From Rutpela maculata (Eukaryota; Arthropoda; Insecta; Coleoptera; Cerambycidae): a stretch of DNA of 64,000 nucleotides. The notes under the pieces were generated by a model. It ran no database searches. It was given only the letters and a program-made list of their open reading frames with translations, and was not told where the DNA came from. A program made the translations under genes and the position numbers. The stretch is from positions 127,407,639-127,471,638 of the forward strand of contig OW386292.2 of the NCBI GenBank assembly GCA_936432065.2, in the 5' to 3' direction. Below, one piece after another: positions 11,479-23,068 of the stretch; position 1 is the stretch's first letter, and every line of letters starts with the position of its first letter.

Positions 11479-11899
11479 ATGGGGCTCGTGTACCGTTTGA
11501 CAGCTTGGAGGTCACACAACCTAGTTAACCTCAATTATTCTTCTTCTTCTAGTGCTGTCCCCTTAAAGGGCTCGTGCACCGTATGACAGCCGACATTTTT
11601 GGAGGGAGGAGAACGAGACACAACGTCACAATCACAAAAAAACTACGAACTGCACATGGAGAAATCGCAAAATTTGAGGTTGGGTCTCCTTCTCATTCCT
11701 CGGCTGTCAAACGGTGCACGAGCCTCATATTTTACTAATTGATATCATGCAAAAGTTAAAAAAAAATACAGCTGAGAATTTTGCATTTATTAATAATCGC
11801 TAACCTCTGTTAAGGGGACAGCACTAGAAGAAGATGAAGAATGATTGAGGTTAAGTGTTGTGTGACCTCCAAGCTGTCAAACGGTGCACGAGCCCCATA
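11479..11899. mobile_element. Fold-back MITE (TIR TATGGGGCTCGTGCACCG)
   Basis: The ends TATGGGGCTCGTGTACCGTT and its complement (...GGTGCACGAGCCCCATA) form outer arms of about 95 bp, continuing through TTGACAGCTTGGAGGTCACA and CTTCTTCTAGTGCTGTCCCC. A second nested copy of the same terminus (GGGCTCGTGCACCGTATGAC near 11568; GTCAAACGGTGCACGAGCC near 11707) lies inside, so one MITE has inserted into another or the end has duplicated. No coding capacity. Confidence 0.85.
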
Positions 11900-12247
11900 C
11901 TCTAAATGTGCAGAGAATCTAAAAGTTCCTATATTAGATTTGATCTGTCAAATTATGTCATTTACGTGGATTATTGTTTATAATTAAGGAATACAGATGC
12001 TCGGTATATGGTGTACTATATACCTATGTAGAGTTGTTATCTGTTAGAGATAATGTTGTACAATTTTGAGGTGTCTCATTTAGTGGGAAACATTACATTA
12101 CGGTAAGGTTATGTGGTAGTAGGCTGAAACAAATATTACTCGACTCAAACGAAAAATCTCTGTTTGTAGGATAAGTTTTCTGTCCCCTGCGTGTATAAAA
12201 CGTCTTTTTACCTTTGTTAGTTAATTCGTGTATTATCTTGTCATTTT

Positions 12248-12850
12248 ACTTCCACATCCAGTGGAAGTATAGTAACGACAAAAAAATTTTAAAAAATTTT
12301 TATTATCCAAATAGGCTTAAAATGTCATGAAACGTCGAGATTTTAAGTTTGAGCGAAAAAAAAATGTCTGTCTGTCGGTCTATCGGTCTGTCTGTCTGTA
12401 ACTCTTTTTGTGCGCACGTTTACTCTGGAACCGTTCAAGATATTGACTTGAAATATGGTACATATATGTACTTTAACGAGATCTAGAACTAGATTATATT
12501 TTCATCTTGTTCCGTCGAAGGGTTGGGGGGCAAATTGGGGTAAATGGGGGTAAATAGGTAAATCAAGCCGGTAAGAGTCCATAAAATTGGTATTTAGTAT
12601 ATATAAAAGAACTTAAAGTCTCAAAAAATTTTTTGGCATTAGCCACCCCCATTACTACCCCCACCTCATTATTAAAGGGGGTGAAAAAAAAAATGTAATT
12701 TAGCGTGTATACAAGAACCTAAGCATCAAAATTTTTTTTTTACTTAATCCACATCCACCCGCACCTCTCTGCCACTATCCTCAACCCCCACTACCGATGT
12801 AGCATATCGTTTTACAGGTTTTTGGGTAGGCGATTTCAAATATCATGTTA
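12248..12850 (-). mobile_element. X-family element copy 4 (right end replaced by minisatellite)
   Basis: Reverse orientation: starts ACTTCCACATCCAGTGGAAG and carries the CTGTCTGT tract, GGAACCGTTCAAGATATTGAC and the G/C-rich core. It then runs into the minisatellite at about 12855 rather than reaching its second TIR. Confidence 0.7.
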
Positions 12851-12859
12851 TTAAAGTTA

Positions 12860-13620
12860 CTTCGAGTAGTATGGATGCGCAGTAAGTTTCCTCGAGTATA
12901 TTGGATGCGCAGTGGCTTTTCTAGAGTACTATAGTTATTATAGTTACTTCGAACAGCATGGATGCGCAGTGGCTTTCCTCGACTACCATCGATGCGCAGT
13001 AGGTTGCCTCTAGTAGTTTGGATGCGCAGTAGGTTTCCTCGAGTATTTTGGATGCGCAGTGGCTTTTCTAAAGTACCATAGATGCGCAGTAGGTTACCTC
13101 AAGTAGTATGTATGCGCAGTGGGTTTCCTCGAGTCAAATGGATGCGTAGTGGATTATTTCAAGTATTATTGATGCGCAGTGGGTTTCCCCGAGTATTATG
13201 GATGCGCAGTGACTTTTCTTAATACCATTGATGCGCAGTAAGTTACCACGAGTAGTGTAGATGCGCAGTAGGTTACCTCAAGTGATATGGATGCGCAGTG
13301 GGTTTCCTCGAGTAAAATGAGTAGGGCAGTGGGTTATTTCAAGTAGTATGGATGCGCAGTAGGTTTCCCCGAATATTATGAATGCGCAGTGGCTTTTCTT
13401 GAGTACCATTGATGCGCAGTAGGTTACCACGAGTAGTATAGATGCGCAGTAGGTTACCTCAAGTGATATGGATGCGTAATGGGTTTCCTCAAATAAAATG
13501 GATGCGCAGTGGATTTCTTCAAGAAATATGAATGCGTAGTGGCTTTTCTCTAGTAAATTGATACACAGTGGGTTACCTCGAGTAATATGGATGCGTATTA
13601 GGTTTCGTTGAAGAAAATGC
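12860..13620. repeat. ~29-30-bp minisatellite, about 25 units
   Basis: Reverse-orientation array of GATGCGCAGTGGGTTTCCTC-like units with spacers such as GAGTAATAT. It lies between X copies 4 and 5, the longest of the three arrays. Units alternate between AGGTTACC-type and GGGTTTCC-type middles, suggesting higher-order structure. Confidence 0.9.
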
Positions 13621-13704
13621 TTGAAGTAGAGGCTTTACTTCTATCGTGCAGTCCATAGCACAGAATGATGTTTTACATCTAAGTCATGCTATTTTCTGCG
13701 TACT

Positions 13705-14375
13705 ACTTGCACATTCAGTTGAAGTATACTAACGCAAATAAAATTTTTGAAAATTTTCATCGTACAAATAGGCTTAGAATGTCATGAAACGTCAATATGT
13801 TAAGTTTGAATAAAATAAATTTGTCTGCCGCATCGGTCTGTCTGTTAGTCTGGTATCTATTTGGTGCTCACGATTACTCTGGAACCGTTGAAGATATTGA
13901 CTTAAATATGGCACGCGTATGTATTTTAACGAGATTTGGAACTAGATTATATATTGATCTTATTCTGTTTCAGAGTTGAAGTAAATTGAGATAAATAGGT
14001 AAATCAAGCAATTAAGAGTGCATGAAATTGGTATTTAGTAAATATAAGAGGAGCTGAGGTCTCAAAAACATTTTTGGCAATAGCCACCTCTATTACCACC
14101 CCCACCCCATTATTAAAGGGGGTGAAAAAAATATTGTGATTTAGTGAGTGTACAAGAACCAGTCATCAAGAATTTTTTTCACTTCATTCACCCCCACCAC
14201 CACCACCACCATCACCCCTACTACTGATGGGGCATATAATTTTATGGGTTTTTCTGGTACACGATTTCAAATTTTATACCATTAAAGTTCCATAAACAAT
14301 TATATCCACTTAGTGGAGTGCAATTATAGTATTTTCGTTGTAAGATACTTAGATAGGAAGTCTGGATGTGGAAGT
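13705..14375 (-). mobile_element. X-family element copy 5
   Basis: Reverse orientation: the left end is a diverged TIR (ACTTGCACATTCAG) and the right end is CTGGATGTGGAAGT, followed by the constant flank GGTGATTCCTTAGGCAGCGG. It is the closest relative of copies 2 and 10: all three share the CACTTAGTGGAGTGCAA block (either strand) and a minisatellite neighbour. Confidence 0.75.
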
Positions 14376-14650
14376 GGTGATTCCTTAGGCAGCGGTTTTT
14401 ACCTTTATTCGATGTTTTATAGTATATTGTATAGTGTCATTTTATTATAAATATTCTAATTAATTCGTGTGTTAAAAATTTCGTTATATTGTATTAACCC
14501 CGTTAACATTATTATATAATATTTACGGTTTTCTATAGCGTATATTGCTTGAAGTTGGTTGATACTGTTTATGAGATATCCCTTGTGTAAATATTTTTGG
14601 TTTATTACCATATAGTGTAGATTTTAAGTATATGCATTTAGTAGTGAGCT
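14376..14650. other. No gene recognised
   Basis: AT-rich spacer between X copy 5 and the hAT-type MITE. Confidence 0.4.
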
Positions 14651-14658
14651 TTGGCCAT

Positions 14659-15138
14659 CAAGGGCGGATCCAGAAAAGTTACTGGGGGGGGGGGGGGGGG
14701 CACTAACATTTTATGTAAAACTAACAATTTTTTTGTAATGTAGAGAATTGGCAGATGTATTTTACTTTTTAAATTCAGTTATTTATTTTGGCTATCAATC
14801 AATAAGGATAAGATAAAACCGCTGAACGATAAATAATTATATCGACATTTTCAATATTCAATAATAAATAATATCAGATCCTTTAGAAATCTGAAAAAAA
14901 TTTTTATCGTCTCATGGGGGAGGGTGCAAATAGAAATCCGAAAAAAAATTTTTATCGCCTCATGCGGGGAGGAGAGAATGCAAATAAAAATTCGAGAAAA
15001 AAAATTTGTCGCCTTGAAAAAGTAACGAATACTTTTTGCCCTCTGGCGCGACCGCCCGGGTTGCCCGGCCCTTAAGCCGCCCCTGCCGGGGGGGGGGGCA
15101 ATTGCCCCTAGTGCCCCTCCTGGATCCGCCCTTCCTTG
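14659..15138. mobile_element. hAT-type MITE with 8-bp target duplication
   Basis: TTGGCCAT occurs directly on both sides (14651-14658 and 15139-15146). The termini are CAAGGGCGGATCCAG and GGATCCGCCCTTCCTTG. An 8-bp duplication is characteristic of hAT elements. Inside are long G runs next to both ends and three ~50-bp tandem units around 14880-15010 (TTTTTATCGTCTCATG and similar). No transposase; non-autonomous. Confidence 0.85.
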
Positions 15139-15269
15139 TTGGCCATACGTTATCGGTGTTATAGTGATAATATTTAACTTTTCCTGTTCATTTTCTTGTA
15201 ATATATTTATACTGTTACTTAATATCACTTTTGATTAACCTCTAGGTTTCCTTTTTCTTGCTTCACTAG

Positions 15270-15370
15270 TTAAGCATGGCGCCCAAGCTTTGAACCCACT
15301 GCCCTTTTGGCTCTCCGTACCGTACTGTGCTAGTCAGGTTAAACCAGTGACACTAACCACGTCGCTCATA
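15270..15370 (-). repeat. Possible tRNA-derived SINE head
   Basis: On the minus strand, GTGGTTAGTGTCACTGG resembles a pol III A box and, further on, GGGTTCAAAGCTTGG resembles a B box. The spacing is tRNA-like but no tRNA cloverleaf is evident. Too decayed to be a functional tRNA gene. Confidence 0.45.
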
Positions 15371-16210
15371 GGTGGCTTACTGAAGGTTACTTAGGCAATA
15401 TAACTCCTTTTTATCGCTACACGTAGTGGTGCCTTTTTCTTATCATATTAGACCTTGCACTGTCACAAACTAAGAGGAAATTATTTAAAAATTAAATACT
15501 TACCATAAAGTAGAAGCTCATAGGGTTTTTCGTGGGAAATAAATGATTAAAGCTGGTAAGACATTTTATGTTTAAATATATCACACTAAATAACAATAAA
15601 TTTCTTTCCACCCTGAGATGCGCGTCGTTCACCCCCTACCCTCCCATGAGGGTGAAAAATTTAAAATTGCTATATCTCGGAAAATAATAAAGATACAAAT
15701 TTCGTTCTTGTGCGAAAATCTTTGTCTTCTAGCATATGATAAAATAGTTCATTATGACTTCCTCGAAATTTTGAATATTTCTAGTTATAACGAAATAATT
15801 AATTTTTTCTACATTATTTTAAATTGTTTCAAACATAGTGCCTAAACTTCAGCCTTTAAAAAATTAATTTTGTCCAGTAACTAGTACTATACAAATAAGT
15901 TACGATTTACTATTTACTAGCAATCTGAAATTTATGGCTCCACAAAACTATGGAATATATCTAAATTTTACTATAAAAACTTGAAGGAAAAAATACTACA
16001 ATGCCCTTAGAATGGCCAAGGTTAAGTCTTTTAAAAAATTTGCAACTTGATTAAAATAGAAATTGTGAAAGTTACTTTGAGAAATACCACAGGAAGGAAA
16101 TTTTATTGTAAAACAAAACTCTGCTAGTAATAGATACGGTAATAAAAAAAAATCCCTTAACACTGAGACTTTCTGCTCTAACAAAAAAAGGAATCAGAAA
16201 CTATTTACCA
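15371..16210. other. No gene recognised
   Basis: Contains an unclassified repeat-like piece near 15615 (GCGTCGTTCACCCCCTACC...GAGGGTGAAAAA). Open frames on both strands are AT-rich and featureless. Confidence 0.4.
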
Positions 16211-16966
16211 CCCGTTTATGACAAAAAATTTTACATTGAACTTTATTTATGACGTTCTGCAATTTATATATGAAGGATTGGATAAAAACAAATTTGTCCT
16301 AGGCCTTTTCTTCGACTTAACAAAAGCATTTGATTGTGTAATTCCAGACTCCTTAATAGACAAACTCCATAAAATAGGAATTAGAGGCCAGTTAAATGGC
16401 TGGATAGAATCATTTTTAAAAAATCGCAAGATATTTGTTAAATTAGATGATAGTTACTCTCACAGTCGGGAAATGAATCTCGGTGTTCCACATGGAGCGG
16501 CGCTGTCTCCATTACTATTTACAATTTTTATCAATGACCTAGATGCACATATGAGGAACCCAGACTCTCTCCTAGTCATGTTCGCTGATGATGTAAGTTT
16601 ACTGATATCAGCCACATCTCTTGAGACTCTTCATAAAAACGCAACGATTCTACTCGTCAGATTCGAGGAATGGTGCATTAGAAATAAATTAATAGTTAAT
16701 GTATCTAAAACCACATATATCACATTTCATAAAAAAAAAAGTAATAGAACCAATAAAGCTTCTCATAAATCAAAAAAATAATATCACCATCAAAACAGGT
16801 TCCTAGGCATTACAATAGATGAGACACTCTCATGGTCAAATCATATAGGTCGTGTGCGCGTGACGTCACAGAGCTGAGACCTTAGGAAAACAAACCGCTG
16901 TCATTGCTGTCAAATGGCAACTGACTGAACATAAGAATTGAACGTTTTCATAATATTAGAGTTTTT

Positions 16967-17154
16967 ATGGACATTATATCACACAAAATGGCAAGTTTTT
17001 GTTGTATTATTAGTTGTGGCAGTGTGGCAATCCGAGACAACATCAGTTTTTATAAAATAACGTCGATTTACAGCCAGAAGAGGTTAGGATTAAAAGATTC
17101 CAAGCAATTAAAAGGAATTATTTTACTGGGGTATTCCAAGCATTTTATTAATGG
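16967..17154 (+). CDS. THAP-like zinc-finger exon of the transposon
   Basis: The open frame starts MDIISHKMASFCCIISCGSV and continues RDNISFYKI, resembling the THAP start (C-x2-4-C, then SFYRIP-like). The C-terminal C..H pair of the zinc site is not clearly present, so the domain may be cut by an intron: AATG followed by GTAAGT at 17154/17155 is a good donor. Copy 2 (about 57929-58035) keeps the same start (MASFYCIINCGSV) but has an early frameshift. The expected role is DNA binding to the element's TIRs. Confidence 0.55.
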
Positions 17155-17541
17155 TAAGTTGTTACTTCTTTCTTTAAGAATTTTATTTTTAGTGTGGATT
17201 TATGTTATAGGAAAGACGGCCGTAATTCAAGACCGCGATGAGCCATCCAGTTTGGTGTTCTCTGTTAATATGGGGTACAACTTAAAACCCAAATGTGAAA
17301 CTAAAAGTGCTTGTGATAATAATAACTACTGCTAAAGGAAACAATAAACAATTCGTGGTAAAAAAATAATACTTTATATTGATTTGTCAGCATTTTTAAT
17401 AATCATTTCTTGTGTTTAAGTTTTAGTTGAGTGAGGCTAGAGCTGATGCAGAAGGAGAATGAAGTGCAATAGTAGAAATTGTTTTAAATCAGGTACATCT
17501 CAAGTGGAAAATACACAGGCTACATTAAGATATCTGATGAA

Positions 17542-17739
17542 GTGCATAAATCAAGGAAATTCAAAGTATTGCTGTCATTGATTGATCTGGAAACTAAACG
17601 TCCTTTTGAAGTATATTGTGTGGTGTTTAAAAACCCAGTGTTGGATGAAACTAAGACTGAAAGTAAGATCACTTTCAGTCTTTCAGTCATTGAACGCACA
17701 AATAAAGTCCGAATGGGCTATAAAAGTGTCAAATTGTAG
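17542..17739 (+). CDS. Conserved frame of the THAP-type element, function unknown
   Basis: The 65-residue frame contains RKFKVLLSLIDLETKRPFE followed by VYCVVFKNPVLDETKTES. The inverted copy at about 48.9-49.05 kb keeps the same reading (RKFKALMSLIDLATKRTFK, YCVVFKNPTLD) with mostly conservative changes, so it is likely real coding sequence. An upstream stretch (GKYTGYI.ISD) also aligns, implying the exon begins before the first Met. No known family recognised; probably a later exon of the transposon protein. Confidence 0.5.
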   Translation: MHKSRKFKVLLSLIDLETKRPFEVYCVVFKNPVLDETKTESKITFSLSVIERTNKVRMGYKSVKL

Positions 17740-19118
17740 CTATAAATGTTCTTTGAATTATGTAATTACAAATGTTTCTTACTACTTAGATATTCGTGTA
17801 AGTGTGTAATATAAAATATAATCATTTATTTTTTATTGCAATATAGATCTTTCTTTACATCTCCTGTAAGTTTCTTGTTGATTCTCCTTATGAGTACTAA
17901 TGGAATGCTGGATAATAAAGTTTGATATTTAGTAAGTATATTTTGTTTTACTTTCAGTTAGATGCAAAGATGCATGTATATATAAGTTCAACATAATCGA
18001 CTATTTCAATTTACTGCTAACAATAATACGAGTGATAAATAAAACAATAAAAAGTGAATATACATATTTAATAAAATACAAGGGATATTTAACTATTGGC
18101 CTACCTACATGAAATAATAAAATACATGTTAGACATATTATATAACATTAGCAAGACACGATAAGAAAAAGTTCTTGCACAAATTACAATGGTTTGTATG
18201 GTTCAATCTATAGGTATATTATATCATAGGCAAGGGGTTAACCACTGGAAGAAATTGTGTACACTTTTTTACATATTTCAAGTAGTTCATAGTACTTCAG
18301 CCCTTCATTGTTTAATTTATGTGGTATTTTTCATAAAATTCATAACAAGTTAACCTTTCGACCATAGCCACCGTTTACTGCTAAAAAATTGAAATGAAAA
18401 ACTGGGTAGTGAACGAATTTTGTCTAGAATAGTAACACAGTCACAATGAGTACTGAAGAATCATCTGGATCAGCAATAGTCCAAGGAGTTGATGACTTTT
18501 GTTCAAGATGCACCGCTAAGAGCTCATAAACTGAAAATGAATTTGTATGTTAGCAATTATTCATTAAGCAATATTTAATTAGGTAAGCATATATTGAAAA
18601 AAGGGTTGATCATCGACAACTAATTCTTACCTTTGCAAAAAGCTTTTATCCTGTAAATTTCTTGGAGAGAACTGCTTTCACCCAACCACAAATAGTTTCA
18701 AGATTTTTGAATGCCTTGAACTCATCCGTTTGTCTATGCATTTCTCACAAAAACCAAGTAATTCACAATATCCTTTTGTGAAATATTATGAAATACACTA
18801 ATATTTGTACTGAAGTCATCATTTCTCAAAATATAAGCAATTTAATTCAATGACACCAACTTTTTCCATACATTTCCTCTACATTATGAGACAATTTCGT
18901 AAAATATAAACTTATCTCCATATTAACGAACAAAATTTCCTAGACACAATAATTAAGGATAGTTGTGGATGTTAAATAATCGAAAATTAAGTTTTAAAAT
19001 ATCACAAAAACAGCAAAATATACTTTAAAACAACACGTTTAATCGGCATGTCACTTAATGACAGCTGTTTGTTTTCCTAAGGTCTCAGAATCTGTGACGT
19101 CAGCGCACGCGACCTATA

Positions 19119-20260
19119 ATAGGCGTCTGAAAATAAGGAGTACGCCACCTGGTGATCTATAGTCAAACTAATTATAGGCCTTTATGTCATTGTCTCTTTA
19201 GTGTACGATGATATCAACAATAAATAAATAATGATAAACTGAGATGCCAAGTTATTAAAAATATGATAGCGTTTAAAGGGGCTACACAAGATACAATTTG
19301 CTGGAGCCAACCTAGTCGGTATACTTTGTAGAGTGCAGGGACAACTCGTGAAAGTTGAATTGGCACAATGTTCACAGCATACCCTCTTTGATGTAGACAC
19401 CTTGAACCAGGCATTGAGAGGGAAAAAGCTGGTGCAAATAACCGTGGCCCGAGTAGCAATAATAATGGCCCGAACAAACACACATTGTAAGTGAAATTTT
19501 TGAAATAAGTAAATATATGCAATTTCAGTATATTTATAAAAGTAATGTATACTATTGCATCATGCACTATTATGTTTTACCCCTGAATATTTCTATTTCA
19601 TATTTTACAAAATACTGTTTCAGTTATTTTACTTAAAGAATTAATAAATATCTTTTCAGTTACCTATATTCAATGTAGGTACCACTAATTTCATGATCTG
19701 ACACTTGTTTGTAAACATAGAGCATACACATTTATTAAGTTTTGTGTTGAATATGGGTTGTACCACACAAAATAATATGTCCTGCATTTAAAACATATTC
19801 CCCTTCATACACAAAATTAGAATTTTTACATTTTTGGTGCTTCCCAAATGTTCCATACATTGCAATAAGCTTAACCTAAATGTCACTCATTGTTTCCTGA
19901 AAAAAGAGTGATTTAAACTACAACTGTACATAAATTTAAAGAAATATTGAGTTTATTAATATTTAACTAGCCAGACACCATTTATGTTGAAGAAACTGTA
20001 CTTTTCAAGGGGAAAACCAGATAACCTAAAAAAATATGAATTTTGCTGAATAATGCCATTAACATCTTGCAAATCACTTACAACAAAATCTTGCAAACCT
20101 TTAGGTCATATATTATTAATGTTATTATTTTTAACGCCAAAAATAACAATAAACAGAAAAAAAATCGATATAAGTATTCGCCAAATAAATAAACAAACGG
20201 CCTATAATTAGTTCACGAGTTCTCCACTTTGGCGCTGGCATCTTAAATTCAGACGCCTAT
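19119..20260. mobile_element. MITE-like element with 60-bp TIR (ATAGGCGTCTGAA)
   Basis: ATAGGCGTCTGAAAATAAG at 19119 and TTCAGACGCCTAT ending at 20260 pair for about 60 bp, including AACTAATTATAGGCC on the inner side. It directly abuts the THAP-type copy 1, and the pair together interrupt the LINE. Internal open frames on the minus strand (19182-19567) have no recognisable family. Confidence 0.7.
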
Positions 20261-21029
20261 TGACAATGTTGTGAGTAAACTCATCAGTGGATATTTCACT
20301 ATTAGAAACGTCAAATCCTTTTTAGATCGAAAATATCTGATTAATGTTTACTATGCATTAACTTATCCACATCTAAAATACTTAATCATATATTGGGGAT
20401 AGGGAACTGATTGGAACAGTCTTTATTTTACAAAAACGAATTATAAGAATAATTTTTGGGCTATCACCAAGAGAGTCTTGTAAATCTACTTTTAAAGGTA
20501 ACAAAATATTAACTTTACCAAGCATCCTCATATTAGAAGCAGTAATGTTCACCAAGCTAAAGCCAGAGTTATATAGTCACGGAAATGGTATTCACAACTA
20601 CACAACACGAAATAACACAAATATTCAAATAGACCAGTTCAACCTAAGTACTTTTAAAAAAAGCCCAAAATACACCTGTAGCAATATATATAATAATCTC
20701 CCTCGGCAGTTAAAAGAGTTAGGTAGAGCTAAACTTAAAAAAAATTACTAGAGTTACTTCAAAACGAAGCTTATTATTCGCTAGGTGAGTACTTTGATCA
20801 GGCGCACAGGTAGAATTAATTTTTTTTTTATATATATAAAATGCTATTTTGTATATTTACCTTATATGTTATTGTCATTATATTACAAAATTATATTTAA
20901 AATTATTTTACTTTATATTATACTTTATATGTTTTACCTAATAGCTGTAGTGTCAATGTCTCCACAGTTTACAATTATTCATTTGTGACATTTCACATCC
21001 AATGTATTTTGGCAATTGAAATAAAGCAT

Positions 21030-21059
<30 letters not shown>

Positions 21060-21065
<6 letters not shown>

Positions 21066-21430
21066 CAGGGTTGTAACAAAATTCAACCAAACACTACCAA
21101 TAAAATAGTAAAACACACGGTACTTAAACAATTTTCTAACGAAGAAACTTTAAAATCTCATAAAATAAATGTAAGTATCACAAAATTCATTCGTTTGGGC
21201 CAAATTTACTACAAAATAAATTTAAGAAACCGGCAGCTACTGGAAGCGGCTGGAACCTCCCCACCCGTCGGATCTTTGATGCCGAAAAGAGCACTAACAA
21301 ATATGAGCGATCTCATTTAATTATATCTGGCCTGGAGCCAGTCAGACAACCACGGCACGCAGCGCATAGTCAGCACGCTTTAATACACTAGTCTACCGAA
21401 TGTTATGTTAGACTATAAAATTATTATAAA
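21060..21430. other. Unclassified repeat-like DNA
   Basis: An open frame runs over the junction with the LINE tail to 21320 but lacks any motif. It may be the remnant of another retrotransposon 3' region. No host gene supported. Confidence 0.35.
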
Positions 21431-21435
21431 CAATT

Positions 21436-21826
21436 TTCATTTCTTTCACAGAAACCAAATCGAAAGGGTGCAAGTGTGATATATCGTTGAAATCGGAATT
21501 TTTACTGCTTTTGAATGGTTCGATTACAAATTGTAACTAATCATAAAATAAACAACTTGTTGTGCCTAAACGGCACTAAACATAATCCGATCTCAGCCAA
21601 CCTTTTCAAATCTTCTGGAGCACTAAAGAAATCCTCATACAAAGTATCATTCAAATTCGTTTAGTAGTTTCGCCGCTATCGTGCTAACATACATACACAC
21701 AGACATTTTTCAAAAACCGCTCTTTTGGGTTCCTAGGATCAAAACGTAAAGATTTGATGTTATCTCAATTTTCGATTTAGGACTAGTTTTAGTAACCTCC
21801 CACAATTTTATTGTGGGGAGGTTAAA
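21436..21826 (+). repeat. Repeat fragment ending in a hairpin
   Basis: Contains TTTAGTAGTTTCGCCGC, CATACACACAGACATTTTTC, AAAACCGCTCTTTTGGGTTC and a final hairpin (CCTCCCACAATTTT paired with ATTGTGGGGAGG, 21797-21821). The layout resembles a transposon 3' end with a terminal hairpin. Superfamily not assigned. Confidence 0.4.
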
Positions 21827-21829
21827 ATA

Positions 21830-23020
21830 ATAATGGGCTAAGTAAACTGCATACAAATAACAGAAATGAGAGAATTTACGTAGGCTCGACTCTGCCTTTC
21901 GATATTTTAAAATGCTATTAACGCAGGTAAATTTCTGATTTCAAGCAGATTAATTAAGAACTGGAGTAGCAAACAAAATATCAGAACTAAAGGTGAGAGA
22001 CCGTTCGTGCAAAAGCAAAAAATTTCTATATTTTTTTCCTCAATGAATTATTAAACCCAAGGGCATAACTAATAGTAATTTTAGGGCACAGCGCAGGAAG
22101 GCTACGGATATTCCTCAACATCTGTGAGTAGCACTGACCTTAACCCTCAAGATGAGTGAACAAATATACAAATGTAACAATAAGTTAATCTAACCAAAGA
22201 AAGAGTTCACTTACCTTGAGTAAAATTCTGCAGAAAGTAGTTCGGTGCACTGCTGATAATCTAGAGTCCTTTCTGAAATTCTGAACTATCGACGGCGGAA
22301 TCACCTGTTGGTTCCCCTTCAGCACCACAATTTACCCTATTTCAAAATATCAAAATAATTGATGGCTCCTATAACTGCTTTTTAGACTCGAAACTTTAGC
22401 TGTAACGCACCTTGCAGGTTTTATACCTCTAACCACTGCAGTGCTAGCTAAACAGTGCTAGCTAAACGTTCAATTTACTTTTGACTCATGATGTTAGTTT
22501 GTTTGTTGTCAACAATGTCAGTTTATTCGTCCTCTTCTGTTCTGCATATAAATTCACACCTAACTGTCTTTATGTTGTCACTGCCGTTTTCGCAGCACAC
22601 TCAGGTAATAGAAGTTTAAATATTTTTTTAATATGTTGCACTTATAATTTTTCTTCCACATTAAATATTTAACGAAATTGACTCCTCCACTACTAAATTT
22701 CACAATTTTTGAAAATTCGTCAACAGCCTAATTGTAATTTTGAAGATTTATGATACAAAATCTCAAAGGAATGTTATTCTGCTCTTTTAAGTTTTCTTTT
22801 TCTTTCTTCTTATTTTAATTTATAAGATTCAGAACTTTTATTTAGATGTTACCCTCGATATTACCTCTTACTAGTAAAAACAAATACAATTATACTTCAT
22901 CAAATTTTTATTTATTATTGCAATTACAGTTTTATATTACTAAAGCGACAAAAATAGGTACCATGTAACAAAATAGGATATCCAGCAAAATTAGAGCAGC
23001 ATTATAAAGAATTTCAACTT
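21830..23020. other. No gene recognised; 15-bp tandem duplication near 22440
   Basis: AT-rich sequence. CAGTGCTAGCTAAA occurs twice in tandem at 22439-22468. Nothing else was recognised before the 3' end of gene A. Confidence 0.45.
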
Positions 23021-23027
23021 TAATTAT

Positions 23028-23068
23028 TTATTGCAAAGTAGGGGTAAGAGGTTTAATTTCTGGGCAAC
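23028..23068 (-). CDS. Gene A exon 3: 12-residue tail and stop
   Basis: After acceptor TTTCTGTTGCAG the reading is (G)GT TGC, giving Gly-Cys, then PEIKPLTPTLQ and TAA. The stop overlaps CAATAAATAATTAAAG, which may supply the poly(A) signal AATAAA. The paralogous position in gene B has the same acceptor core (TTGCAG/GTTGCC) and the same Gly-Cys start. Homology continues upstream into the intron, so this is a shared gene end and not a chance site. Confidence 0.7.

Larger units (their letters stand above)
16848..19114 (+). mobile_element. THAP-type DNA transposon copy 1 (TIR GGTCGYGTGCGCGTGACGTCA)
   Basis: The left end GGTCGTGTGCGCGTGACGTC and the right end (reverse complement GGTCGCGTGCGCTGACGTCA) continue through GAGACCTTAGGAAAACAAAC and TGACAGC for more than 60 bp. 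Both arms carry TGACGTCA. Inside are a THAP-like first exon and a second conserved frame (separate entries). Other copies are at 57790-60586 and, in reverse, 40.78-49.05 kb. A THAP domain suggests P-element or Kolobok affinity, but no catalytic domain was found, so superfamily and autonomy are open. Confidence 0.75.
16218..21050 (+). pseudogene. Non-LTR retrotransposon with (ATT)n tail, split by 3.4-kb insertion
   Basis: The RT open frame 16218-16781 shows LGLFFDLTKAFDCV, HGAALSPLLFTIFINDL and catalytic FADD (MFADDVSLL). It continues to EWCIRNKLIVNVSKTTYITF and, after a frameshift, to FLGITIDETLSWSNHI at 16845. The reading resumes at 20261 (DNVVSKLISGYFTIRNVKSF) and a C-terminal part runs to about 20750 (LILEAVMFTKLKPELYSHGN). 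The 3' end is an ATT repeat at about 21027-21055. The 5' end is missing. Everything from about 16847 to 20260 is inserted DNA. The frame is broken, so the copy is inactive. Confidence 0.85.
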
